DNA of 64,000 nucleotides, taken from contig JADJYS010000002.1 in NCBI GenBank assembly GCA_016719645.1, forward strand, positions 434,001 through 498,000, read 5' to 3'. Shown piece by piece: positions 53,783-62,311 of this stretch (positions within the stretch are counted from its first letter, which is position 1; every line of letters starts with the position of its first letter). The notes under the pieces are model-generated. The model searched no databases. It had not been told where the DNA came from and was given only the letters and a program-made list of their open reading frames with translations. The stretch comes from a bacterium (GTDB taxonomy: Bacteria > Krumholzibacteriota > Krumholzibacteriia > LZORAL124-64-63). Both the position numbers and the translations under genes were made by a program.

Positions 53783-55399
53783 GTGACGATGCCGCTGCTC
53801 CGGGCCGAACCCGGGCCCCCGCTCGCCGACCTGCCGGACCTCAGCCCGCTGGTGCGCGCCTGGGTGCGGGGGGACGCGCCCTTCGCCGGCGCGACGGCCG
53901 AGTGGCGCCGCTTCCTCTCGGCGACGCCGCCGAACGCCACGATGCCTGGCGCGGCGCCGGCCTGGCGCGATCCGGCCTGGCGCGACGCTTGGCAGTCGGA
54001 CCTCGCCGAGGACCTGCCGGACGACGCCGCGCGCGCGGCCGCCGTCGCGTCCGTGGCCGCCCTGGCAGCGGGCGCCGCGGAGGTCGTGGTCACCGGCCAG
54101 CAGCCCGGCTTCCTGGGCGGTCCCCTGCTGACCCTGCACAAGGTCGCCGCCTGCATCGCGGCGGCGCGGGCCCGCACCGCCGCCGGCCACCCGACGATCC
54201 CCCTGTTCTGGTGCGGCGACGACGACGACGACCGGCGCGAGGCCTTCGCGCCCCGCCTCTTCGACCCGCGGCGCCGGGCGCTGCTGGGGGCGCCGCCGCC
54301 GCCGGGACCCGACGACCTCGTGCTCGGGGCCGCGCCCGCGGCGGTCTGGGCCGCCCCGGAGGCGGGTTGGCTGGCGGAACAAGCCGGCGCCGGCGGTCTC
54401 GGCTCGGACCTGGCGGACCTCTGGGCGCGCGCCCGCCGCGAAGGCTGGACTTGGGGCCGGCTGCAGCGCCGGGCCCTGCTGCGCACGTTCGCCGGCTGCG
54501 GCCTGCTGGTGGTCTCGGGGGACGATGGCCGACTGCACCGGGCCGCCGCCGCCTTCTACGCGGAACTGATCGCGCGGCGGGCGGAACTGGCCGCGCTCGC
54601 GGCGGCGCGCGGTGCGGAACTGTCGGCGCTGGGCTACCATGCCCAGATCGAAGGCGCCTCGCTGACGGCGCCCTTCCACCGTCGCCGGGAAGACGGCCGC
54701 GAGCGGGTGGCCGAACCCGAAGCCCTGCTGACGGCGACGCAGGACCTGCGGCCCGGCGTGCTGCTGCGGACCCTGGTGCAGGATTGGTGCTTCCGGCCGG
54801 CCGGCATCGTGGCCGGGCCGGGCGAGCTGGCCTACCTCGAGCAGTTGCGGCCGCTGCACGGGGCCCTGGGGTTGGCGGAACCGGCCCTGCTGCCGCGCCT
54901 CTTCGCACGGCTCAGCGACGATCCCGCGCGCGACGCCGCCGCCGCGGCCGTCGCGCCGACCTCCGCAGACGCGCCCGGCGAAGCGGCCGCGACCGCGGTC
55001 GAGGCGGCCCTGGCCGGGGCCCTGAAGGAACTGGCCGGTTTGCCTGATCGGCAGGCGCAGGCCGTCGCCGCCCGCGCGGCCCGGTCCTGGCGCGACGACG
55101 TGCGCGCGGCGTTCCGGGCGCGGGCCGCGGCGAACGGCAGGCCGGCGCTCGAGGCGGCGCCGGCCTGGGCCGCTCCGGACGGCGTCCGCCAGGAGCGGGC
55201 GCTGGCGATGCACTGGGCCACCGCGCTGTGGGGCGACGATCTGGTGGCGGCGGCGATCGGGGCGGCGGAACAGCACTACGCCCGCGGGGCCGACGGCGAC
55301 TGGCGCGACTGGTGGATCCGCGTGGACCCGCGCCCGCTGGCGCCGCGGCGCGCAACGACCGGCCAGGCCGGCCGCACGACATCCGAGGTGAATCCATGA
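53783..55399 (+). CDS. bshC: Putative cysteine ligase BshC (bacillithiol synthesis)
   Basis: 538 residues, the usual length for BshC, which is thought to add cysteine to glucosaminyl-malate in the last step of bacillithiol synthesis. The Rossmann-like core is marked by VVTGQQPGFLGGPLLTLHKV near residue 100 and IPLFWCGDDDDDRREAF; a coiled-coil region (about 375-430) follows, and MHWATALWGDDLVAAA near the end. The segment between is Ala-rich and divergent. GTG start at 53783 with CGGGAGG upstream. bshB and bshA follow, each with a 4-bp overlap. Confidence 0.9.
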   Translation: MTMPLLRAEPGPPLADLPDLSPLVRAWVRGDAPFAGATAEWRRFLSATPPNATMPGAAPAWRDPAWRDAWQSDLAEDLPDDAARAAAVASVAALAAGAAEVVVTGQQPGFLGGPLLTLHKVAACIAAARARTAAGHPTIPLFWCGDDDDDRREAFAPRLFDPRRRALLGAPPPPGPDDLVLGAAPAAVWAAPEAGWLAEQAGAGGLGSDLADLWARARREGWTWGRLQRRALLRTFAGCGLLVVSGDDGRLHRAAAAFYAELIARRAELAALAAARGAELSALGYHAQIEGASLTAPFHRRREDGRERVAEPEALLTATQDLRPGVLLRTLVQDWCFRPAGIVAGPGELAYLEQLRPLHGALGLAEPALLPRLFARLSDDPARDAAAAAVAPTSADAPGEAAATAVEAALAGALKELAGLPDRQAQAVAARAARSWRDDVRAAFRARAAANGRPALEAAPAWAAPDGVRQERALAMHWATALWGDDLVAAAIGAAEQHYARGADGDWRDWWIRVDPRPLAPRRATTGQAGRTTSEVNP

Positions 55400-56187
55400 A
55401 CGACGGCAACCCGGACACCGCGACGGCCGCGCGCGCGGGCGTCGACCTGCTCTGCGTGAGCCCCCACACCGACGACGCGGAGATCGCCTGCGGCGGCACG
55501 CTGGCCCGCTTCGCCGCCCGGGGCCGGCGCGTCTGGCTGCTCGACCTGACGCGCGGCGAGCTGGGCTCCAACGGCACGCCCGACGAGCGCTGGCGGGAGG
55601 CGGCCGGCGCCTCCGCGGCGCTGGGCATCGCCGGCCGGCTGCAGGCCGCGCTGCCGGACGGCTTCATCTCGGCGGAGCGTCCCGAGCAGGTGGCCGCGGT
55701 CGCGGCCGTCATCCGCAGCCTGCGGCCCCGCTGGCTGCTGGCGGCGCCGGTCCCGCGGCGGCATCCGGACCACCAGGCGATCCCCGCCCTGGTGCGCAAG
55801 GCCGCCTTCATGGCCCGCCTGGCCTCGTGGCCGGCGGCCCTGCCCGAGCTGCGCGCCTGGCCCGCGACCGCCGCGATCCCGGCGCCGGCGCCGCTGTGGA
55901 TCTGCGAGGCGGTGCTGACCGTGTGCCCCCCCGGAGAGCGGCCGAACCTGTACGTGGACGTGACGGAGAGCTGGGCCGCCAAGCTGGCGGCGCTGCGTTG
56001 CTACGCGACGCAGCTGGAGCGGGCCGACGGCGCGCGGCCCACCGTCATCAACGAACCCGCCTTCCTGGACCAGGTCGAGCGCTGGTCGCGCGCCTGGGGC
56101 TTCCAGGCGGGCGTCCCCTTGGCCGAGGCCTTCGCCACCGACCAGGCGCCGCTGCTGGAGGACCTGCCCGCGGAGCGCTGGGTGTGA
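55396..56187 (+). CDS. Bacillithiol biosynthesis deacetylase (BshB1, PIG-L/LmbE family)
   Basis: A 263-residue zinc deacetylase that would remove the acetyl group from GlcNAc-malate. CVSPHTDDAEIACGGTLARF carries the metal motif (HxDDxE; Thr replaces the common Pro), and RRHPDHQAI the third metal His; RGELGSNGTPDERWREA is the substrate-loop region typical of BshB1. ATG at 55396, inside the end of bshC (4-bp overlap), in the order bshC-bshB-bshA. Confidence 0.9.
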   Translation: MNDGNPDTATAARAGVDLLCVSPHTDDAEIACGGTLARFAARGRRVWLLDLTRGELGSNGTPDERWREAAGASAALGIAGRLQAALPDGFISAERPEQVAAVAAVIRSLRPRWLLAAPVPRRHPDHQAIPALVRKAAFMARLASWPAALPELRAWPATAAIPAPAPLWICEAVLTVCPPGERPNLYVDVTESWAAKLAALRCYATQLERADGARPTVINEPAFLDQVERWSRAWGFQAGVPLAEAFATDQAPLLEDLPAERWV

Positions 56188-57311
56188 GCCGCCTGCCGGT
56201 CATCGGGATCACCTGCTACCCGACCCAGGGGGGCAGCGGCGTGGTGGCCAGCGAGCTGGGCCTGAACCTGGCCCGCCGCGGCTACGAGGTTCACTTCATC
56301 ACCAGCGAGATGCCCCTGCGCCTGCGCCGCTACGAGGCCAACATCTACTTCCACCCGGTGGAAGCGGTCACCTACCCCGTGTTCCAGCACACGCCCTACA
56401 CGCTGGCGCTCGCCACCAAGATGAGCGAGGTGGCGCGCCGCTACGGTCTCGACCTGCTCCACGTCCACTACGCCATCCCGCACGCGGCGAGCGCGTACCT
56501 GGCCCGGGCGATGATCGGCCCGGACCGGCTGAAGATGATCACGACCCTGCACGGCACCGACATCACGCTCGTGGGCCAGGAGCCGTCCTACTTCGAGATG
56601 ACGCGCTTCCTGATCGACGAGAGCGACGCCGTCACCGCCGTCAGCGGTTGGCTGCGCGACGAGACGGTCCGCGTCTTCGGGCCGCGCCGCGAGGTCGAGG
56701 TGATCCCCAACTTCGTGGACCCGCAGCGCTTCCGGCCGCGCGACGACGGCCCGCGCGCCCTGTTCGCCGCGCCGGACGAGAAGATCGTCGTCCACGCCTC
56801 GAACTTCCGCGCCGTGAAGAACGCCACCCACGTCGTGGAGGTGTTCGCGCGGGTCGCGGGCCGGGTGCCGGCGCGGCTGCTGCTGGTGGGGGAGGGGCCC
56901 GAGCGCACCCTCTGCGAGCAGGCCGCCGCCCGCCTCGGCGTGGCCGACCGCGTGCGCTGCCTCGGCCAGGTCGAGAACCTCGAGGAGATCCTGGCGCTGT
57001 CCGACCTGTGCCTGCTGCCCTCGCGCCACGAGTCCTTCGGCCTGGTCGCCCTGGAGGCCATGGCCTGCGGGACCCCGGTCATCGCCACCGATCGCGGGGG
57101 CACCTCGGAGTTCATCGACCACGGCCAGACCGGCTGGCTCTGCGATCCCGACGATGTCGACGGCATGGCCGCCGCGGCGATCGCGTTGCTGACGGACGCG
57201 GGGCTGCACCGCCAGGTCCGCGACGACGGCCTGCGCGCGGCCGTGTCCCGCTTCGGCACGCCCTGCATCCTGAAGCGCTACGTCGACCTCTACGACCGCG
57301 TCCTGTCCTGA
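56184..57311 (+). CDS. bshA: N-acetyl-alpha-D-glucosaminyl L-malate synthase
   Basis: A 375-residue GT4 glycosyltransferase joining GlcNAc from UDP-GlcNAc to L-malate, the first bacillithiol step. It shows CYPTQGGSGVVASELGLNLA (BshA opening), HVHYAIPHAASAYLAR, TTLHGTDITLVGQEPSY, VIPNFVDPQRF, and the donor-site PSRHESFGLVALEAMACGTP. GTG start overlapping the bshB stop by 4 bp. Last gene of the operon; the 151-base gap after it holds a GC-rich imperfect hairpin (about 57316-57345) and the tol promoter. Confidence 0.94.
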   Translation: MSRLPVIGITCYPTQGGSGVVASELGLNLARRGYEVHFITSEMPLRLRRYEANIYFHPVEAVTYPVFQHTPYTLALATKMSEVARRYGLDLLHVHYAIPHAASAYLARAMIGPDRLKMITTLHGTDITLVGQEPSYFEMTRFLIDESDAVTAVSGWLRDETVRVFGPRREVEVIPNFVDPQRFRPRDDGPRALFAAPDEKIVVHASNFRAVKNATHVVEVFARVAGRVPARLLLVGEGPERTLCEQAAARLGVADRVRCLGQVENLEEILALSDLCLLPSRHESFGLVALEAMACGTPVIATDRGGTSEFIDHGQTGWLCDPDDVDGMAAAAIALLTDAGLHRQVRDDGLRAAVSRFGTPCILKRYVDLYDRVLS

Positions 57312-57356
57312 AGGGAACCCGGCCCAGCCCGCCGGGGTTCAACCCGGACTCCGCCC

Positions 57357-57384
57357 TTGAACCCCCGCGCCGGGGTGGTACATT
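57357..57384 (+). promoter_or_regulatory. Promoter for the tol-pal cluster
   Basis: TTGAAC (57357-57362), 16-base spacer, TACATT (57379-57384). A short inverted repeat CCCCG/CGGGG lies within the spacer. tolQ starts at 57463. Confidence 0.55.
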
Positions 57385-57462
57385 GGGCGCGGCCGACCGG
57401 CGCCCGCGCCGGCCGGCCACCGGCGCCCGGAGCGGCGCCGGCCCACGGCAGAAGGAGCTGAC

Positions 57463-58179
57463 ATGACCCACGCGCCCTTCCTGGCGTCGCTCGGGGCGGC
57501 CGAGATCCTCGACCTGTTGAGCAAGTCCTCGTTCCTGGGGATCCTGGACGTCGTGGTCCTGGTCCTGCTGTCGGTCCTGTGCTGGGCCGTGATGTTCGAC
57601 CGCGGCCGCCTGCTCGCGTCCGTGCGCCGCGGCCACCTCGAATTCTGGGACCGGTGCGACGCCTGGATGCAGGGGCGCCTGGACCGCCGGGACCTGGAAG
57701 CCTGGTGCCGCAGCCGGCCCGACCTGCCCCTGGCCAACCTGTGGCGGGAGACCGCGGCGCAGCCCACGAGCCAGGCCGTGCGGCGCTCCGCCGAGCGCGT
57801 CTCGTACGCCGAGACCGAGAACCTGGAACGCTACCTGATCATCCTCTCGACGACCGTCACGGTGGCTCCCTTCCTGGGCCTGCTCGGCACGGTCTGGGGC
57901 CTGATGCAGGCCTTCTGGGAGATGTCGGTGCTGCGCAGCGCCAACCTCGCGGTGGTGGCGCCGGGCATCACCGAGGCCCTGGTCACGACCATCGCCGGCC
58001 TGTCGGCCGCCGTGCCCGCCGTGGTGTTCTTCAACCTCTTCGTGCGCAAGATCGACCTGATCGGCAACGAGATGGAGCGCCTGCGCTCCCTCATGGAGGA
58101 GGCGGCGCCCTCGGCGGGGGAGGCCCGGCTCGCGCAGGCCCGCCGCCCCGAGCCCCACGAGAAGGAGCAGATCCGATGA
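57463..58179 (+). CDS. tolQ: TolQ/ExbB/MotA family proton channel protein
   Basis: A 238-residue inner-membrane stator of the Tol-Pal motor. Three membrane helices: about 28-45 (ILDVVVLVLLSVLCWAVM), about 125-150 (LSTTVTVAPFLGLLGTVWGL) and about 165-195 (EALVTTIAGLSAAVPAVVFF). The Thr/Ser and Gly-rich pattern of helices 2 and 3 is that of the proton path. AGAAGGAG precedes the ATG. The gene order tolQ-tolR-tolA-tolB-pal-cpoB decides Tol rather than Exb. Confidence 0.93.
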   Translation: MTHAPFLASLGAAEILDLLSKSSFLGILDVVVLVLLSVLCWAVMFDRGRLLASVRRGHLEFWDRCDAWMQGRLDRRDLEAWCRSRPDLPLANLWRETAAQPTSQAVRRSAERVSYAETENLERYLIILSTTVTVAPFLGLLGTVWGLMQAFWEMSVLRSANLAVVAPGITEALVTTIAGLSAAVPAVVFFNLFVRKIDLIGNEMERLRSLMEEAAPSAGEARLAQARRPEPHEKEQIR

Positions 58180-58592
58180 GACGCCGCTCGGGCTACCGCG
58201 GTTTCTCGGAGATCAACATCACCTCCCTGGTCGACATCTCCCTGTGCCTGCTGATCATCTTCATGCTCACCGCGCCCTACATCCAGGGCGGCGTGGAGGT
58301 CAACCTGCCGCAGGCCGAGACCCGCGAGGTGATCGTCGAGGAGGGACCGGTGATCACCGTGACCAAGGAGCGCGCCCTCCACTTCGGCGAGGACCCGATC
58401 GCCCTGTCCGATCTCGGCACCCGGCTGGCCGCCTTCGCCGACCGGCGCGAGACGCTGCCGGTCTACCTGCGGGCCGACGAGGACGTGCCCTACGGGTTCG
58501 TGCTTCAGGTCATGGCCGCCATCGAGAAGGAGGGCTTCGGCAACCTCAGCCTCGTGGCGGACCAGGACTCCGGACCGAGGAAGCGTCCGTGA
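58176..58592 (+). CDS. tolR: TolR/ExbD family protein
   Basis: 138 residues: one N-terminal membrane helix with the functional Asp in NITSLVDISLCLLIIFML, and a periplasmic domain (about 45-130) ending in FVLQVMAAIEKEGFGNLSLV, the TolR/ExbD peptidoglycan-binding fold. It couples proton flow through TolQ to TolA. ATG at 58176 overlaps tolQ by 4 bp. Confidence 0.93.
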   Translation: MRRRSGYRGFSEINITSLVDISLCLLIIFMLTAPYIQGGVEVNLPQAETREVIVEEGPVITVTKERALHFGEDPIALSDLGTRLAAFADRRETLPVYLRADEDVPYGFVLQVMAAIEKEGFGNLSLVADQDSGPRKRP

Positions 58593-59257
58593 ACCGGGCG
58601 CTGCCGGCCTCGCTGCTGCTGCACGCGCTCTTCCTGGCGGCGCTGCTGGTGTTCGGCGCGCGGGTCGCGCAGCAGCCGCTGCCCCGGCAGCGCGTGATCT
58701 CGGTGCGGCTGGCCGAACTGCCCAGCCCGCGCCCCCAGGTGGCGACGCTCCCGCCGCAGCCCGCCGCCGAACCCGTGCTGCGGCCGGCGGTCGTGCCCAA
58801 GGCGGCCGAGAAGAAGCCGGCGCCGAAACCGGCGGCCAAGCCCGCGGCGAAGCCGGCCACGCCCGACCGCAAGCCGGCGACGAAGGCCACCGACGCCGCG
58901 TCGGCGGCGACCAGCGGCCCGGTCGCGGCCACGCCCCGGCTCGGCGCCGACGTCCAGGTCGCGCCGCAGTACCAGTACTACCTCGACCTGCTCGAGCAGC
59001 GGATCGCCCGCAACTGGCAGCCCAAGAAGCTGGGCTTCCGCAGCGGCGCCGCGGTGACCTGCACGATCCACTTCCGGGTCGAGCCGGACGGCACCCTCAC
59101 GCGGGCCGAAGTGGCCGCGGGCTCGGGCGTGCCCCTGATGGACCGCGAGGCGCTGCGGGCCGTGGAAACGGTCGGCACCTTCCTGCCGATCCCCGCCGGC
59201 ATGGCCCGGCGCGGTCTCGGCATCACGTACATCTTCACGCTGACGGCGGGGAACTGA
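58589..59257 (+). CDS. TolA/TonB-type energy transducer
   Basis: 222 residues: N-terminal membrane helix (about 6-22, PASLLLHALFLAALLVF), a Pro/Ala/Lys-rich spacer (about 45-110, KPAAKPAAKPATPDRKPATK) that could cross the periplasm, and a C-terminal TonB/TolA domain (about 125-222) with YYLDLLEQRIARNWQPKK and VPLMDREALRAVETVGTFLP. By position it is the TolA of the cluster, but the C-terminal domain reads more like TonB_C. GTG start with a 4-bp overlap on tolR. Confidence 0.82.
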   Translation: MNRALPASLLLHALFLAALLVFGARVAQQPLPRQRVISVRLAELPSPRPQVATLPPQPAAEPVLRPAVVPKAAEKKPAPKPAAKPAAKPATPDRKPATKATDAASAATSGPVAATPRLGADVQVAPQYQYYLDLLEQRIARNWQPKKLGFRSGAAVTCTIHFRVEPDGTLTRAEVAAGSGVPLMDREALRAVETVGTFLPIPAGMARRGLGITYIFTLTAGN

Positions 59258-59259
59258 CC

Positions 59260-60549
59260 ATGAGCCACGACATCACGAGGCGCCGCATCGCCGGGCCCGT
59301 CATCGCGCTGCTGCTCCTGCTGGCGGCGGTCGTACCGGCCGCGGCCCAGGACGAGTACATCATGCGGGCCGACCGCTCGGGCGCCGAGCTGACCGACATC
59401 CTGGTGCAGCCGCCGCAGGTGCTGGCGGGCGGCGCCGAGGCCCGGGCCGCGGCCGGCACGCTCGACGCGGTGATCCGCGCCGACCTGGACTACAGCGGCC
59501 TGTTCCGCCTGCTGACGCGCGACCAGGTCGCCGGCAAGGCGCCCCCGTCCCACTACCGCATCGACGGTGTGCTCGAGGGCCTGCCGACCGGCGGTACCGC
59601 GTCGCCGGCCCTCACGCTGCGCCTGCTGTCCGAGCCCGGCGGCCAGGAACTGCTCGCCAAGCGCTACCAGCCGGGGCCCGACCGTCTGCGCGCCACGGCG
59701 CACCACTTCGTGGAGCAGGTCGTCCGCATGCTCACCGACCAGCCCGGCATCAGCCTCTCGCGCGTCGTCTTCTCGCGCGGCAGCGGGGACCGCCGCGACA
59801 TCTGGTGCGTGGACTACGACGGCGAGGGCCTGCTGCGGCTGACCTCGAACCGCACGCTGAACCTGTTCCCGTCCTGGTCGCCGGACAACAAGCAGATCGC
59901 GTTCATGTCCTTCCGGCAGGGCCAGCAGGGCACCTACGTGCTCGAGGCGGCGACCGGGACGGTGCGGATGGTCGGCGAGACCAGCGGCTCGAACCTGGGC
60001 CCGTCCTGGCACCCGGGCGGCCAGGAACTGGTGGTGGCCCTGTCGAAGGCCGGGCAGCCGGACATCTACCGCCTGGGCCTGGACGGGCACGTGATCCGCC
60101 GGCTGACCGTGGCGGAGTCCATCGAGGTCTCGCCCAGCTGGTCCCCGAGCGGGCGCGACCTGGTGTTCACCAGCGACCGGACCGGCTCGCCCCAGCTCTA
60201 CGTCATGGACGCCGACGGCACCGGCAGCCGGCGCCTGACCTTCGAGGGGAAGTACAACGACTCGGCCGAGTGGTCGCCCCGCGGGGACCGCATCGTGTAC
60301 GCCTGCCGCGAGCAGGAGATCACCCAGCTCATGCTGATCGAGACCGGCGGGGAGAACCGGCGCCTGCTGACCGACACGTCCTGGCGCAACTGCGAGGACC
60401 CCAGCTGGGCTCCGGACGGCCGCCACGTGGTCTTCGCCTCGGACCGCACCGGCGTCTTCAAGCTCTACGTCCTGGACGTCGAGGACGGGTCGATCCGCCA
60501 GTTGACGAAAGGCGGCGAACCCGATACAACTCCTGATTGGTCACAATGA
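59260..60549 (+). CDS. tolB: Tol-Pal system beta-propeller protein TolB
   Basis: A 429-residue periplasmic protein. Signal peptide about 1-29 (ending VVPAAAQ), an N-terminal alpha/beta domain (about 30-165), then a six-bladed propeller with WD40-like repeats: LNLFPSWSPDNKQIAFMSFR, SNLGPSWHPGGQELVVALSK, IEVSPSWSPSGRDLVFTSDR, DSAEWSPRGDRIVYACREQE and CEDPSWAPDGRHVVFASDRT. It binds Pal and is freed by TolA. The final codons (GAT ACA ACT CCT GAT) are AT-rich and overlap a candidate promoter for pal. Confidence 0.95.
   Translation: MSHDITRRRIAGPVIALLLLLAAVVPAAAQDEYIMRADRSGAELTDILVQPPQVLAGGAEARAAAGTLDAVIRADLDYSGLFRLLTRDQVAGKAPPSHYRIDGVLEGLPTGGTASPALTLRLLSEPGGQELLAKRYQPGPDRLRATAHHFVEQVVRMLTDQPGISLSRVVFSRGSGDRRDIWCVDYDGEGLLRLTSNRTLNLFPSWSPDNKQIAFMSFRQGQQGTYVLEAATGTVRMVGETSGSNLGPSWHPGGQELVVALSKAGQPDIYRLGLDGHVIRRLTVAESIEVSPSWSPSGRDLVFTSDRTGSPQLYVMDADGTGSRRLTFEGKYNDSAEWSPRGDRIVYACREQEITQLMLIETGGENRRLLTDTSWRNCEDPSWAPDGRHVVFASDRTGVFKLYVLDVEDGSIRQLTKGGEPDTTPDWSQ
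60502..60530 (+). promoter_or_regulatory. Candidate promoter inside the tolB 3' end for pal
   Basis: TTGACG (60502-60507), 17-base spacer, TACAAC (60525-60530). The -10 lies on AT-rich codons GAT ACA ACT. Confidence 0.45.
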
Positions 60550-60565
60550 AGTTTCGTGTTATCTT
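60537..60565 (+). promoter_or_regulatory. Second candidate promoter for pal
   Basis: TTGGTC (60537-60542), 17-base spacer, TATCTT (60560-60565), spanning the tolB stop. With the promoter at 60502 it would give pal its own supply beyond the operon message. Confidence 0.45.
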
Positions 60566-60622
60566 GGCGCGGAATCTGGAATCCGGCCGTTCCTGTCCAC
60601 TCTAAAAAGGAGTCAGATCGCC

Positions 60623-61156
60623 ATGTTGCGGACCTTTGCGATGATCGGCATGCTGTTGGCGGCCCTGCTGTTGACCGTCGGCTGCGGCGGCAAGAAGAAC
60701 GTCCCGGTCGCGGACAACAACGCCGCGGCGGTCGTCCCGGCGCCCGTCGAAGAGGTCGTCGAAGAGGCGCCGGTCTCCGAGACCCCGGCCCCCGCGACCA
60801 ACTACGCGACGATGTCGCCGCAGGAGTACGGCATCGAAGACGTGTACTTCGCCTACGACGAGTACACCCTCAGCGCCGCGACCATGACCACGCTGACCGC
60901 CAACGCGAAGATCATGAAGGAGCACGGCGACGTCGTGTACCTGATCGAGGGCCACTGCGACGAGCGCGGCACGGTCGAGTACAACCTGGCCCTGGGCGAG
61001 AAGCGCGCGGCCGCCGTGCGCGACTACCTGGCGAACCTGGGCGTCAAGGCCGGCCAGCTGCGCGTGACGAGCTACGGCGAGGAGCGCCCGTTCGTCTCCG
61101 GCGGCACCGAGGCCGCCTGGGCCAAGAACCGCCGCGCCCACTTCGCGCGCCCGTAG
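60623..61156 (+). CDS. pal: Peptidoglycan-associated lipoprotein Pal
   Basis: A 177-residue outer-membrane lipoprotein. The signal ends with lipobox TVGC (Cys21). An Ala/Val/Pro/Glu-rich linker of about 45 residues leads to the OmpA-like domain (about 70-177): DVYFAYDEYTLSAATMTTL, YLIEGHCDERGTVEYNLALG with the peptidoglycan-binding Asp and Arg, and RVTSYGEERPF. AAAAGGAG lies upstream of the ATG. Pal anchors the outer membrane to the wall and is moved by TolB. Confidence 0.96.
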   Translation: MLRTFAMIGMLLAALLLTVGCGGKKNVPVADNNAAAVVPAPVEEVVEEAPVSETPAPATNYATMSPQEYGIEDVYFAYDEYTLSAATMTTLTANAKIMKEHGDVVYLIEGHCDERGTVEYNLALGEKRAAAVRDYLANLGVKAGQLRVTSYGEERPFVSGGTEAAWAKNRRAHFARP

Positions 61157-61165
61157 GTGGCCGCC

Positions 61166-61948
61166 GTGCAGCCGCGCCGCGCCGGCGCCGCCTTCCTGCT
61201 GATCGGAGCGCACCTGGCTGTCCTGGCAGCCGGGTGCGCCCCGCAGTTCGAGCAGATCGAGACGGCGGTCGATGGCAACTCGGCCGAGATCCAGCGCCTG
61301 ACCGACGAGCAGACGGCCCTGCGCCGCGACGTCACGGCCCTGCTGGCCCTGCTGCGCACCGGCGAGGGGTCGGGCCTCGAGACCGACGCCCGCCTGCAGG
61401 CCCAGCTCGCGCAGATCCTGGCCCGCCTGGACCAGGCCGCGAGCCAGCAGGCGGACAACCAGGAGTACATGCGCAACCTCTCGGCCCGCGTGGACCTGCT
61501 GACCACGCGCCTGGGCATCCCCACGCTCGGCGAGTTCAAGCCGCCGCCCCCGGGCGGCGCCGACCTCGCGGCGCTGCCCGAGGAAGGGCGCGCCCTGTTC
61601 AACGCGGCGATGACCGACCGCGGGCGGGGCGAGTACGGCGCGGCCCGCCAGGGCTTCCAGGACTTCCTGGGCCGCTACCCCCGCAGCGAGCAGGCCGACG
61701 ATGCCGAGTACTGGCTGGCCGCCATGGCCGCCGACGACGGCGACCACCAGGACGCGCTGACGCGGCTGCAGGCGCTGCTGGACCGCCATCCCGGTTCCGA
61801 CCGCCGCGCCGACGCGCTGCAGAAGGCGGTGGGCTCGGCCCACGCGCTGGGCCGGGACGACGAGGCGCGCCGGTGGCTGGGAAACCTGCAGGCCGAGTTC
61901 CCCGGGTCCGAGGCGGCGGAGCTGGCGGCGGCCCTGCTGACCGAGTAG
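61166..61948 (+). CDS. CpoB/YbgF-like lipoprotein of the Tol-Pal cluster
   Basis: 260 residues. The start is GTG 61166 with AGGTGG (61155-61160) upstream; a GTG at 61157 in frame is an alternative. A signal sequence with lipobox VLAAGC puts the lipid on Cys24, whereas E. coli CpoB is soluble. A coiled coil (about 30-110, QIETAVDGNSAEIQRLTDEQ and on) is followed by TPR-like helices (about 140-255) including ALFNAAMTDRGRGEYGAARQ, FLGRYPRSEQADDAEYWLA and ALLDRHPGSDRRADALQK. It probably coordinates wall synthesis with outer-membrane constriction. Confidence 0.88.
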   Translation: MQPRRAGAAFLLIGAHLAVLAAGCAPQFEQIETAVDGNSAEIQRLTDEQTALRRDVTALLALLRTGEGSGLETDARLQAQLAQILARLDQAASQQADNQEYMRNLSARVDLLTTRLGIPTLGEFKPPPPGGADLAALPEEGRALFNAAMTDRGRGEYGAARQGFQDFLGRYPRSEQADDAEYWLAAMAADDGDHQDALTRLQALLDRHPGSDRRADALQKAVGSAHALGRDDEARRWLGNLQAEFPGSEAAELAAALLTE

Positions 61949-61971
61949 CGTTCCGAGGCAAAGGAGTGACC

Positions 61972-62292
61972 GTGCCCAAGATTCCCGTGCTGAAGCGGGC
62001 CCGCGATCTGGCCCAGCCGTTCCGCCCCGTGGAGGTCGCGGAGCTGGACGGCGCCTACCACGCCTTCATCGTCCGCTACAGCGGGGACTACATCGCCCAC
62101 AGCCACTCGGCCGACGAGTTCATCTACATCCTCGAGGGCATGATCGACATCGAGATGGACCGCACGACGGTCACGGTCAAGCAGGGCGAGGCCATGCTGA
62201 TCCCCGCCGGCAAGGTCCACCGCCCGCGGTGCAAGGCCATGGCCCTGGCGCTGGTCACCGAGACCAAGGGCCTGCAGACCAAGGACCGCTGA
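61972..62292 (+). CDS. Small cupin-domain protein
   Basis: A 106-residue single cupin barrel. The metal ligands His43, His45 and Glu49 (IAHSHSADEFIYILEG) and His83 (LIPAGKVHRPRC) are all present, so it should bind a metal. Catalytic function cannot be told; many such proteins are isomerases, dioxygenases or sensors. GTG at 61972 with AAAGGAG (61960-61966) upstream, 23 bases after the cpoB-like gene, so likely the end of the tol-pal message. It converges with fbp with 19 bases between stops. Confidence 0.8.
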   Translation: MPKIPVLKRARDLAQPFRPVEVAELDGAYHAFIVRYSGDYIAHSHSADEFIYILEGMIDIEMDRTTVTVKQGEAMLIPAGKVHRPRCKAMALALVTETKGLQTKDR

Positions 62293-62311
62293 CCGACAAG
62301 GTCCGCCGAAC

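Noticed and set aside
57330..57350. GGGTTCAACCC resembling a tRNA T arm
   Set aside because: No acceptor, D or anticodon stem can be built around it; it belongs to an imperfect GC-rich hairpin after bshA.
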